Source of the DNA: Phenylobacterium sp.
Lineage (GTDB): Bacteria; Pseudomonadota; Alphaproteobacteria; Caulobacterales; Caulobacteraceae
Assembly: GCF_030693625.1 (NCBI RefSeq)
Contig: NZ_JAUYAF010000021.1
Location: 1 to 40,160, forward strand
DNA: 40,160 nt
Direction: 5' to 3'
In this document: positions 1 to 7,273 of the stretch, one piece after another
How positions within the stretch are numbered: the first letter of the stretch is position 1
Layout of the letters: each line of letters opens with the position of its first letter
Notes under the pieces: generated by a model
Seen by the model: the letters and a program-made list of their open reading frames with translations, nothing else
Databases searched by the model: none
Told to the model about the DNA's origin: nothing
Position numbers and translations under genes: made by a program

Positions 1-1057
1 AGCTGAGGATGAGCAGGGTCGCCACTGACGTTTCCATGACCCGGATGGTTGCAGGGACTTTGAGGTCCGGAGCCACAAGGAGGGGTCGGTGGAACAGGTT
101 CAGTCTAACACGAAGGTTGCGGGCGTCGATGTGGGCAAGCATCAGCTGGACGTGGCGGTGCATGGTCTTGAAGACGCGACGCAGGTCGACAACGGGCCTG
201 CGGGCCTTGCCGAGCTGGTCGCCTGGCTGAAGGCGCGCGAGGTGGGCCGTGTGGGTCTTGAAGCGACCGGCGGCTACGAGCGGGCCGCGCGCTCGGCGCT
301 AGAGGCGGCGGGGCTGGAGGTGGTGGTCCACCAGCCGATGGAGGTGAAGCTGTTCGCCAAGCTGAAGCGTCGCCGCGCCAAGAACGATCGGCTGGACGCC
401 CGGCTGATCGCGGCGGCCACCGCCCAAGTGGAGGCGGTGAAGGCGGCCCAGGACCCCAGGCTTGTCGAACTGGCCGAGCGGCTGACGGCCTATGAGCAGA
501 TCACCGACAAGGCCGCTGAGCTGAAGACCTTCCTGGAGCACGTCACCCTGAAGGACGTGGCCAAGGCGCTCAAGACCCAGATCGCCTCCCTGACCCGGCT
601 GAAGGCCAAGCTCGCCGCCCAGGTGCTGGCCCAGATCAAGGCCAATCCCGATCTGCTGGCCCGTTTCCGGTTGCTGATCTCCCTGCCCGGCGTCGGCCCC
701 ATCGTCGCCGCCACGCTGGTGGTGCGCATGCCCGAGTTGGGACAAATGAAACGTGGCCAGGCCGCAGCGCTGGCCGGCGTCGCCCCCTACGACCGGGACT
801 CAGGACAATGGAAGGGCCAGCGCTTCATCGCCGGCGGACGAACCCGCCCACGGCGGATGCTCTACCTCGCCGCCATCAGCGCAAAGCGGCACGACCCAAG
901 CCTCAAGGCCTTCGCCGATCAGCTCGTCGCACGAGGCAAGCCCGCAAAGCTCGTCGTCGTCGCCGTCATGAGAAAACTCATCGAGGCCGCAAACCTCGTC
1001 CTCAGCCGGCAACAGCCCTGGATTAGACAACCCACTTAACATGGTTGCTCATCCGGC
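1..1057 (+). mobile_element. IS110-family insertion sequence, ends not fixed
   Basis: The element is defined by its intact DEDD-type transposase. The limits given are approximate. A 9-base inverted repeat, GGATGAGCA at 7-15 and TGCTCATCC at 1046-1054, brackets the gene and may mark subterminal repeats of the IS1111 kind. It could also be coincidence, or part of the extragenic palindrome that follows. IS110 elements normally lack classical terminal inverted repeats and target duplications, so the true left end may lie before the window. Non-coding ends of this family can encode a bridge RNA. Only 88 bases precede the gene here, so such an RNA would be cut off or absent on this side. Confidence 0.55.
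89..1039 (+). CDS. IS110-family transposase (DEDD recombinase)
   Basis: 316 residues, apparently intact. The N-terminal RuvC-like domain carries the four acidic residues of the family: D14 in GVDVGK, E58 in LEATGGYE, and D100 and D103 in KNDRLDA. A helical middle (about 110-190) leads to the C-terminal transposase domain (about 195-290) with LPGVGP and the DSG motif, whose S238 is the candidate catalytic serine. In characterised relatives the two domains recombine DNA through a circular intermediate guided by a bridge RNA; that is family knowledge, not visible here. The GTG start is chosen because AAGGAGG lies just upstream at 77-83. An ATG frame at 9 overlaps it and has no family features. 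The gene ends convergently with the efflux permease, with an extragenic palindrome between them. Confidence 0.93.
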   Translation: MEQVQSNTKVAGVDVGKHQLDVAVHGLEDATQVDNGPAGLAELVAWLKAREVGRVGLEATGGYERAARSALEAAGLEVVVHQPMEVKLFAKLKRRRAKNDRLDARLIAAATAQVEAVKAAQDPRLVELAERLTAYEQITDKAAELKTFLEHVTLKDVAKALKTQIASLTRLKAKLAAQVLAQIKANPDLLARFRLLISLPGVGPIVAATLVVRMPELGQMKRGQAAALAGVAPYDRDSGQWKGQRFIAGGRTRPRRMLYLAAISAKRHDPSLKAFADQLVARGKPAKLVVVAVMRKLIEAANLVLSRQQPWIRQPT

Positions 1058-1101
1058 GCGCTCTCGCGCGCCACCTTCTCCCGCAAGGGGAGAAGGTGGC
1101 G
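1047..1101. repeat. Extragenic palindrome (REP-like, two hairpins)
   Basis: Two adjacent hairpins lie between the convergent transposase and permease genes. The first pairs GGCGCGC with GCGCGCC around 1055-1072. The second has 14-base arms, CGCCACCTTCTCCC at 1069-1082 against its complement at 1088-1101, around a GCAAG loop. The sequence resembles a dispersed extragenic palindrome common in Caulobacteraceae and other alphaproteobacteria (recalled, not searched). It may also act as a bidirectional transcription terminator or RNA stabiliser for the two converging genes, though neither side has a long T tract. Confidence 0.75.
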
Positions 1102-1106
1102 AACAC

Positions 1107-2240
1107 CTAGTCCAGCGTCCGCCGATACCGCGCCATCGCCAGCGCCGTGACCACGCACACGAACGCCAGCAACGCCGCCAGCTCGCGCCACATGTCCTCG
1201 AGCCCCTGGCCCTTCAGCAGGGCGCCGCGCACCACCCGCAGAAAATGGGTGACCGGGATGATCTCGCCCAGCGCCTGGGCCCAGCCCGGCATGCCCCGGA
1301 AGGGGAACATGAAGCCCGAGAGCAGGATCGACGGCAGGATGTAGAAGAAACTCATCTGCATGGCCTGCAGCTGCGATCGCGCCACCGTGGAGATCAGGAA
1401 ACCCAGGGCGAGCGACCCCACGATGAACAGGCTGACGCCGACGCCAAGGCCGAGCCAGCCCCCCAGCATCGGCACCTGGAACAGCAGCTTGGCGATGGTC
1501 AGGATGATGAGGGTCTGGGCGACCCCCACCAGGACATAGGGCGCCAGCTTGCCGATCATCACCTCGATCGGTTCGACGGGCGTGGCCAGCAGGCTCTCCA
1601 TGGTGCCACGCTCGGTCTCGCGGGTGACGCTGAGCGAGGTCATCATCACCAGGGTCATGGAGAGGATCACGCCGAGCAGGCCCGGCACGATGTTGTAGGC
1701 GGTGACGGCTTCCGGATTGTAGCGGCGGTGGACCACCACCTCGAACGCGGGCCTGGCCTGCATCCGCGGCGCCAGCGCGCCCTTCAGATCGCCCACCAGC
1801 GCCTGGGTCGGCAAAGCCGCCAGGGCGGCGAGGGCGGGGCCGGTGGCCGAGGGATCGGAGGCGTCGGCCTCCACCAGAATCTGGGCCTTGTCGCCCCGCG
1901 CCACGCGACGGGTGAAGTCGCCGGGGATGGTGATGGCGAACTGCACCTCGCCCCGGCGGATCAATTCGTCCAGTTCGGCGGGACTGCGCGCCTGGGCGAC
2001 CAGGTCGAAATAGGCGCTGTTGTGCAGAGCCGAAAGGACCGAGCGGGCGAAGACGCTGTCCTCCTGCACCAGGACGGCGGTGGGCAGGTGGCGGGGCTCG
2101 GAATTGATCGCGTAGCCGAACAACAGCAGCTGCACCACCGGCAGGGCCAGGATCATGGCGTAGGTCAGGCGGTCGCGGGTGAGCTGCTTGAACTCCTTGA
2201 TCAGCACCGCCCAGACCCGCGTCGCGGAGAAGGCGCTCAT
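1107..2240 (-). CDS. ABC-2 type efflux permease (YbhS/YhhJ-like)
   Basis: 377 residues. This is the membrane subunit of an ABC exporter in the inner membrane. It has the ABC-2 layout: one N-terminal membrane segment (about 25-45, around ILALPVVQLLLFGYAI), a large periplasmic domain (about 50-175), then five hydrophobic segments from about 180 to the end. The conserved ETERGTMESLLATPV stretch lies after the second segment. It starts inside the stop of the ATPase gene (ATGA overlap at 2237-2240), so the two are made together. In the related E. coli YbhGFSR exporter two permeases follow the ATPase; here there is only one, and the IS110 element lies just beyond it. The substrate cannot be read from the sequence; drug or solvent efflux is the usual guess. 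Confidence 0.92.
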   Translation of the reverse strand: MSAFSATRVWAVLIKEFKQLTRDRLTYAMILALPVVQLLLFGYAINSEPRHLPTAVLVQEDSVFARSVLSALHNSAYFDLVAQARSPAELDELIRRGEVQFAITIPGDFTRRVARGDKAQILVEADASDPSATGPALAALAALPTQALVGDLKGALAPRMQARPAFEVVVHRRYNPEAVTAYNIVPGLLGVILSMTLVMMTSLSVTRETERGTMESLLATPVEPIEVMIGKLAPYVLVGVAQTLIILTIAKLLFQVPMLGGWLGLGVGVSLFIVGSLALGFLISTVARSQLQAMQMSFFYILPSILLSGFMFPFRGMPGWAQALGEIIPVTHFLRVVRGALLKGQGLEDMWRELAALLAFVCVVTALAMARYRRTLD

Positions 2241-3154
2241 CGGAAGTTGTCCTCCGCGCCGTCCATCAGCTGGATGAAGACGTCCTCCAGGGTCGGCTCG
2301 ACCTCGGTCCAGCGGAAGGGTTCGCGGCGATAGGGGGCGATGGCGGCTTCGACGGCAGCGCGGTCGGTCCCGCTGACGTGCAGGGCCGCGCCGAAGGGGG
2401 CGGCCATCTCGACGCCGGGCCGCCGGCTGATCTCGCCGGCCAGCCGGTCGATCCCGGCGCCCTCGCCGTTGAAGGTGACCAGGTGGGAGCCCGCGATCAC
2501 CTGGTCGGCCGTGCCCCGGGCGATCAGCTGGCCATAGGCGATGTAAGCGATCTCATGGCAGCGCTCGGCCTCATCCATGTAGTGGGTGGAGACCAGCACG
2601 GTCAGCCCCTCGGCCGACAGCGCGTGGATCTCGTCCCAGAAGGTGCGGCGCGCCTTGGGATCGACCCCGGCGGTGGGCTCGTCCAGCAGCAGCAGCTTGG
2701 GTTCGTGCAGGGTCGCTGTCGCCAGGGCCAGCCGCTGCTTCCAGCCGCCCGACAGCGTGCCGGCCAGCTGGCTGCGCCGCTCGATCAGGCCCAGGCGTTC
2801 CAGGGCGTGGGCCACCCGGTCCTTGCGGCGATCCAGGTCGTGGACGCGGGCGGAGAACATCAGGTTCTCCTCCAGGGTCAGGTCCTCATAGAGCGAGAAC
2901 TTCTGGGTCATGTAGCCGGCCTGGCGCTTGATGGCGCCCGCCTGGCTGATGATGTTCAGGCCCAGGCAGGTCCCTTCACCGCTATCGGGGGTCAGCAGGC
3001 CGCACAGCATCCGCAGGGTCGTGGTCTTGCCCGAGCCGTTGGGGCCGAGGAAACCGCAGATGCGCCCCTCCGCCACCTGCAGGGAGACGTCCTGGACGAC
3101 ATGCTTGTCGCCGAAGCTCTTGTTCAGGCCGTGGACGTCGATGGCCAGCGTCAC
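2237..3154 (-). CDS. ABC transporter ATP-binding protein (YbhF-like, single domain)
   Basis: 305 residues. This is the cytoplasmic ATPase that powers the neighbouring permease. It has Walker A GPNGSGKTT (about residues 38-46), signature LSGGWKQR in which W replaces the usual Q, Walker B LLLLDEPTAGVD, and the H-loop STHYMDEAERC. The W in the signature is common in the YbhF/YhiH export group. A C-terminal extension of about 80 residues (220-305) is typical of DrrA-like and YbhF-like proteins. E. coli YbhF is a fused double ATPase; this protein holds one nucleotide-binding domain and should act as a dimer. ATGA overlaps couple it to HlyD upstream (3151-3154) and to the permease downstream. Confidence 0.94.
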   Translation of the reverse strand: MTLAIDVHGLNKSFGDKHVVQDVSLQVAEGRICGFLGPNGSGKTTTLRMLCGLLTPDSGEGTCLGLNIISQAGAIKRQAGYMTQKFSLYEDLTLEENLMFSARVHDLDRRKDRVAHALERLGLIERRSQLAGTLSGGWKQRLALATATLHEPKLLLLDEPTAGVDPKARRTFWDEIHALSAEGLTVLVSTHYMDEAERCHEIAYIAYGQLIARGTADQVIAGSHLVTFNGEGAGIDRLAGEISRRPGVEMAAPFGAALHVSGTDRAAVEAAIAPYRREPFRWTEVEPTLEDVFIQLMDGAEDNFR

Positions 3155-4122
3155 CGGACCGGCTCCAGGGGCGTGACGTCCACCGGCTGGCCCGGGTTCA
3201 GCCGGGCGCTGGGCCTGGCCTCCACCATATAGACCAGCCGGTCGCGCGCCTCGCGGCTGTAGATGATCGGCGGAGTGAACTCGGGGCGCGGGCTGACGAA
3301 GGTGATCTTGGCGGTCAGCCCCTTGGCGCAGCCATCGCAGGCGAAGCGCACGACGGAGCCGGGGCGATAGGCCGACAGGCTCTGTTCCGGCACAAAGAAC
3401 CGCAGCTTGATGCGGTCGTCAGGGAGCAGGGAGACAACCGGCTGGTTGGCCACCGACCATTCCCCCTGCTGGAAGAACACCTCCTCCACCCGCGCGTCGG
3501 AGGGCGCGACGGGGGCGAGGTCGGAGAGGCGGGCGTCCGCCGCCGAGAGGCCCGCCTCAGCCTGGGCGACGCGGCTGTCGGCCGCCTGGACCTGGCCGTC
3601 ACGGGCGCCCAGGGCGGCGGCGTCGCGCTGCCGCCGGGCGGCCGCCAGCTGGGCGTTGGCGGTCTGCAGGGCAGCGCGGACATCGTCCAGGCGGGCCGGC
3701 GCATAGACGCCCTTGCGCACCAGGGGCTCGATCCGGCGCATGTCGGCCGCGGCGTCCCGGGCGCGGGCCTCGGCGGCGATGATGTTGGCGTCATAGACAG
3801 CCAGTTCGACCGGCCGCAGGCCTTTGCGCGCGTCCCGCGCCTGGGCCTGAGCGGCGCCCACCTCGGCCTGGGCCTGCTGGCGCTGGGCCGCCAGCTGCTT
3901 GGGGTCGACCACGAACAGCCGGTCACCGGCCTTCACCCGGTCGCCGCGCTGGACATGGACCTGGGCCACCGCCCCTGAGACCGGCGCGGCCAGATAGAGC
4001 GGCTCGCCCTCCACATAGCCGGTCAGCACGTTGGATCGGTTCAGCCTGGGGGTCAGCACCAGGGCGGCGATCAGGCCGGCGGCCGCCAGCAGCAGGGCGA
4101 TGACGAGCAGGCGTTGTTTCAT
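3151..4122 (-). CDS. HlyD-family periplasmic adaptor (YbhG/YhiI-like)
   Basis: 323 residues. It is a membrane fusion protein that would link the ABC permease to an outer membrane channel. One N-terminal membrane anchor (about 5-25) is followed by a lipoyl half-motif (YLAAPVSGAVAQVHVQRGDRV, shown here only as its recognisable family stretch). An Ala/Arg/Gln-rich coiled-coil hairpin (about 75-205) and a beta-barrel domain follow. Two cysteines (CDGC) near 270 are also typical of YbhG-like proteins. It overlaps the stop of the TetR gene by ATGA at 4119-4122. No outer membrane TolC-like gene is in the window, so the channel must be encoded elsewhere. Confidence 0.9.
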   Translation of the reverse strand: MKQRLLVIALLLAAAGLIAALVLTPRLNRSNVLTGYVEGEPLYLAAPVSGAVAQVHVQRGDRVKAGDRLFVVDPKQLAAQRQQAQAEVGAAQAQARDARKGLRPVELAVYDANIIAAEARARDAAADMRRIEPLVRKGVYAPARLDDVRAALQTANAQLAAARRQRDAAALGARDGQVQAADSRVAQAEAGLSAADARLSDLAPVAPSDARVEEVFFQQGEWSVANQPVVSLLPDDRIKLRFFVPEQSLSAYRPGSVVRFACDGCAKGLTAKITFVSPRPEFTPPIIYSREARDRLVYMVEARPSARLNPGQPVDVTPLEPVR

Positions 4123-4748
4123 GGGACCATTCCCCGCAGCTGGGTCTCGACGTGTTGCTCCATCAGGGCCGGCAGGTCGAAGGGCTCGGCGCCGACGGGG
4201 GTGAAGGTCTCGCGCCAGATCACCCCCACCAGCAGGGGCGAGATCAGGCCCGCCGCATAGTGGCGGGGGTCGCCGGGGCGGATCTCCCCGCGCGCCTGGG
4301 CCGCGGCGATGGCGCCTGTCAGGGCGCCGAGGGCCGGGACGATCAGCCGGTCGTGCCAGACCCGCGCCAGCTCCGGGAAGTTGCGCGCCTCTCCGATCAC
4401 CATCTTGATGATCCCCCCGATCGGCGTGGTGGAAGCGACGTGGGCCATGACCTTGGCGAAGGCGCGGATCAGGTCGGGAAAGGTCTGCGGATTGGCGGCG
4501 GCCAGGGCGGCCAGATTGTGCAGGTTGGGGGCGACCCCCTGTTCCACCACGGCCTGGAAGATGTCCTCCTTGGTGGCGAAGTAGAGGTAGATCGCCCCCT
4601 TCGACACCCCGGCCCGGGCGGCGATGTCGTCCAGCCGCGCGGCGGCGAAGCCCTTTTCCGCGAACACCTCGAAGGCCGCCGCCACGATCTCGTCGGGGCG
4701 ATCGGCCTTGCGGCGTCGGAACTTCGGCTGGCCGGCGGGGAGGGACAT
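4119..4748 (-). CDS. TetR-family repressor of the efflux operon (CecR-like)
   Basis: 209 residues. The N-terminal helix-turn-helix (about 17-62) has the TetR pattern, with ARLDDIAARAGVSKGAIYLY and the following F-KEDIF. The C-terminal ligand domain is of an AcrR/CecR type. It is the first gene of a four-gene operon in which every junction is an ATGA overlap, an order (regulator, adaptor, ATPase, permease) that matches the E. coli cecR-ybhGFSR locus. A near-perfect palindrome at 4760-4779, only 11 bases before the start codon, is the likely operator, so the protein should repress its own operon until a ligand binds. The ligand is unknown. Confidence 0.92.
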   Translation of the reverse strand: MSLPAGQPKFRRRKADRPDEIVAAAFEVFAEKGFAAARLDDIAARAGVSKGAIYLYFATKEDIFQAVVEQGVAPNLHNLAALAAANPQTFPDLIRAFAKVMAHVASTTPIGGIIKMVIGEARNFPELARVWHDRLIVPALGALTGAIAAAQARGEIRPGDPRHYAAGLISPLLVGVIWRETFTPVGAEPFDLPALMEQHVETQLRGMVP

Positions 4749-4759
4749 GGGCGCTCTAA

Positions 4760-4779
4760 ATAACTGACTGGTCAGTTAT
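4760..4779. promoter_or_regulatory. Probable TetR operator
   Basis: Two perfect 9-base arms, ATAACTGAC and GTCAGTTAT, flank a 2-base centre (TG). The form TAACTGAC-N2-GTCAGTTA is typical of operators of TetR proteins of this group. The site lies 11 bases upstream of the TetR start codon, where it would cover the leader or promoter. Binding by the adjacent TetR protein is inferred. Confidence 0.82.
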
Positions 4780-4892
4780 CAATACGCCCCAAGCCTGGGC
4801 GTGGCAAGCCGACTCTATTCCATCAATCTGCCAAGCTTGTTGGTGCTCGCCGCCCGCCATGCGACCGTGAGGTGAGTTGGGGAGGAACCATC

Positions 4893-6701
4893 ATGTTCGC
4901 CGGGGAAACTGATCACGGTCAGGCGTCACGACCGATCGCCATCGCCCGCGTCGCCATCGGGTTCGCCCAGGGCCTGGCGCTGTACGGCCTGAACGAGTGG
5001 GAGAAGCACGGCCTGATCGACGGCGTCTCCTCGCCGCTGTTCTGCGCCTGCGCGATGCTGATCCTGTTCCTGCCCGTGGTGCTGCTGGGCGGCCTGCACC
5101 CCCTGCGGACCCGGACCCTGGTCATCTGGGGCGCCGCCGTCGCCGTCGTGGTGGCCGCGCTGGGCGCCTATCACGGGACCATCGCGGTTCCCGACATGGG
5201 CGCCGAGCACTGGCCGGGCCCGCCCCTGGTGATCTTCACCGCCGTGAGCCTGTTCATCGCCCATCACCTGGTGACCGGCGCCGACGCTGATCGCCGCTGG
5301 ATCGCCAGCTACGATCGCTACTTCGAGCAGACCTGGAAGGACGGCGTGCGCCTGGCCCTGGCCGTGCTGTTCGTCGGGGCCCTGTGGCTGCTGCTCTGGC
5401 TGGGCGGGGCGCTGTTCGACCTGATCGGTATCAAGTGGGTCGGCGAGACCATCCAGAAGCCCTGGTTCGCCTTCCCGGCCACCACCACCTTCTTCGCCCT
5501 GGCCATCCACCTGACCGATGTGCGCGCCAGCCTGGTGCGCGGCATCCGCACCGTGGCCCTGACCCTGCTGTCCTGGTTGCTGCCGGTGATGGCGGTCATC
5601 GGGGCGGGCTTCCTCATCGCCCTGCCGTTCACGGGCCTGACCCTGCTGTGGGACACCAAGAGCGCGGCGGGCATCCTGCTCTCGGCCGCCGCGGCCCTCA
5701 TCGTCCTGCTCAACGCCGCCTATCAGGAAGGCGAGGCCGAGGACCATCCGCCCGTCGCGCTGAAGTGGGCCGGCCGGGTCACCGGTGTGATCATCGCGCC
5801 CCTGGTGGCCATCGCCGCCTATGGCCTGATCCTGCGCATCGGTCAGTACGGCCTGACACCGGACCGCATCTACGGTGTCGCCTGCACCATCGTAGCCGTT
5901 GTCTATTCCGTGGGATACGCGGCCAGCGTCTTCTGGCCTGGGCCCTGGCTGAAGCGCCTGGAGGTCACCAACGTCATCGCCGCCCACCTGGTGGTGGCCA
6001 TCCTGCTGGCCCTCTTCTCGCCCCTGGCCAATCCCAGCCGGCTGTCGGTGAACGACCAGCTTGCGCGCCTCGATCGTGGCGCGGTGACGCCAGACAAGTT
6101 CGACTACCTGTTCCTGCGTTTCGAGGCCGGCAAGCCGGGGATGGACGCCCTCAAGGCGCTCGCCGCCCGCAAGACCGGGCCGGGCGCCGCGGAGATCGCC
6201 AAGCGGGCCGCCTCGGCCCTGGCCCGCAAGGCCCGCTACGGCGAGGCCACGACCTCGGTGGTGGAGCGCAAGGAACTGGTCCGTGTCGCCGGCGGCGGCG
6301 CCTTCCCGGTCGGGTTCCTCGAACAGACCTGGAAGAGCTTCGAGGACCCGCTGCAGAACTGCGAACCCGGCCGTCTGTGCGACGCCGTGGTGGCCGACCT
6401 TGACGGCGACGCCTCGCCCGAAGTGGTGGTGTTCGCCATGGGCGACCGCCGCGTCTACCGGCAGGCCGGCGGCGTCTGGACCCGGATCGGGACGCTCTCC
6501 GGATCTTATTGCGACAAGGACGGCGAGGCCTTGAAGGCGGGCCAGTTCGCGGTGAACGCCGATCCGAATCCTTTGGCGGACGTCGTGGTGGCCGGCCGCC
6601 GCCTGCGGGTCGTGCCCGAAAGCGACAAGTGCCCCGATGGTACGGCGGGCGACGTCGCCATCGTGTCCGAGATCAAGCCCCCGCCGCCGGAGACCAAATG
6701 A
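4893..6701 (+). CDS. DUF4153-like polytopic membrane protein with soluble C-terminal domain
   Basis: 602 residues. About ten hydrophobic segments fill residues 10-385, and a soluble domain of about 210 residues follows. The membrane part resembles DUF4153 proteins, whose function is not known. The C-terminal part contains CEPGRLCDAVVADLDGD followed by ASPEVVVFAMGD, which looks like an FG-GAP or VCBS-type calcium-binding repeat and would be exported or face the periplasm; this is inference. I chose ATG 4893 over the earlier GTG at 4872 because GGAGGA lies 6 bases upstream of it. The stop overlaps the nudK start (ATGA, 6698-6701), so the two proteins are co-translated. No enzymatic motif is visible. 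Confidence 0.75.
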   Translation: MFAGETDHGQASRPIAIARVAIGFAQGLALYGLNEWEKHGLIDGVSSPLFCACAMLILFLPVVLLGGLHPLRTRTLVIWGAAVAVVVAALGAYHGTIAVPDMGAEHWPGPPLVIFTAVSLFIAHHLVTGADADRRWIASYDRYFEQTWKDGVRLALAVLFVGALWLLLWLGGALFDLIGIKWVGETIQKPWFAFPATTTFFALAIHLTDVRASLVRGIRTVALTLLSWLLPVMAVIGAGFLIALPFTGLTLLWDTKSAAGILLSAAAALIVLLNAAYQEGEAEDHPPVALKWAGRVTGVIIAPLVAIAAYGLILRIGQYGLTPDRIYGVACTIVAVVYSVGYAASVFWPGPWLKRLEVTNVIAAHLVVAILLALFSPLANPSRLSVNDQLARLDRGAVTPDKFDYLFLRFEAGKPGMDALKALAARKTGPGAAEIAKRAASALARKARYGEATTSVVERKELVRVAGGGAFPVGFLEQTWKSFEDPLQNCEPGRLCDAVVADLDGDASPEVVVFAMGDRRVYRQAGGVWTRIGTLSGSYCDKDGEALKAGQFAVNADPNPLADVVVAGRRLRVVPESDKCPDGTAGDVAIVSEIKPPPPETK

Positions 6702-7273
6702 GCGACCAGGTCCGCAACCTCGTCTTCCACACCCTCTCCGACGAGTGGGCGACGCTGAAGCGGGTGACCTTCGACTACCGCCGCCACGACGGGACCTGGG
6801 AGACCCAGGTCCGCCAGACCTATGATCGCGGCGATGGGGCGGTGATCCTGCCCTACGACCCTGATCGCGGGACCGTGCTGCTCACCCGCCAGTTCCGCAT
6901 CCCGGCCTATGTCACCGGCCATATCGAGCCGCTGATCGAGGCCGCCGCCGGTCTGCTGGACGCCGACGATCCGGAGACCGCCATCAAGCGCGAGGCCGAG
7001 GAGGAGCTGGGCTACCGGTTCTCGTCGGTCACCCCGGTCTTCAAGGTCTATATGAGCCCTGGCAGCGTCACCGAGCAGCTCAGCTTCTTCACCGCCCGCT
7101 ACTCGCCCGCCGACAAGGTCAGCGCCGGGGGCGGCCACGCGGGCGAAGGCGAGGACATCGAGGTGCTGGAGGTCCCCCTCACCGACGCCCTGCGGATGGT
7201 CACCGACGGCGTCATCGTCGACGCCAAGACCATCATGCTGATCCAGCACCTGCTGCTGACCGAGCGCACCTAG
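6698..7273 (+). CDS. nudK: Nudix hydrolase, GDP-mannose pyrophosphatase type (NudK-like)
   Basis: 191 residues, the same length as I recall for E. coli NudK. The Nudix region reads AGLLDADDPETAIKREAEEE, followed by LGY, matching the NudK variant of the box with REAEEELG metal ligands. Downstream stretches YMSPGSVTEQLSFF, GEDIEVLE and DAKTIMLIQHL also match the NudK pattern. The family hydrolyses GDP-mannose and related sugar nucleotides to sugar phosphate and GMP in the cytoplasm. The ATG at 6698 overlaps the preceding stop and is preferred to a longer upstream reading. Its stop and that of the convergent TonB receptor both fall within CTAG at 7270-7273. Role in this pairing with a DUF4153 membrane protein is unclear. 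Confidence 0.9.
   Translation: MSDQVRNLVFHTLSDEWATLKRVTFDYRRHDGTWETQVRQTYDRGDGAVILPYDPDRGTVLLTRQFRIPAYVTGHIEPLIEAAAGLLDADDPETAIKREAEEELGYRFSSVTPVFKVYMSPGSVTEQLSFFTARYSPADKVSAGGGHAGEGEDIEVLEVPLTDALRMVTDGVIVDAKTIMLIQHLLLTERT

Noticed and set aside
1041..2333. 430-codon plus-strand frame opposite the efflux permease
   Set aside because: His/Arg/Gln-rich composition and no ribosome site; the permease on the minus strand explains the region.
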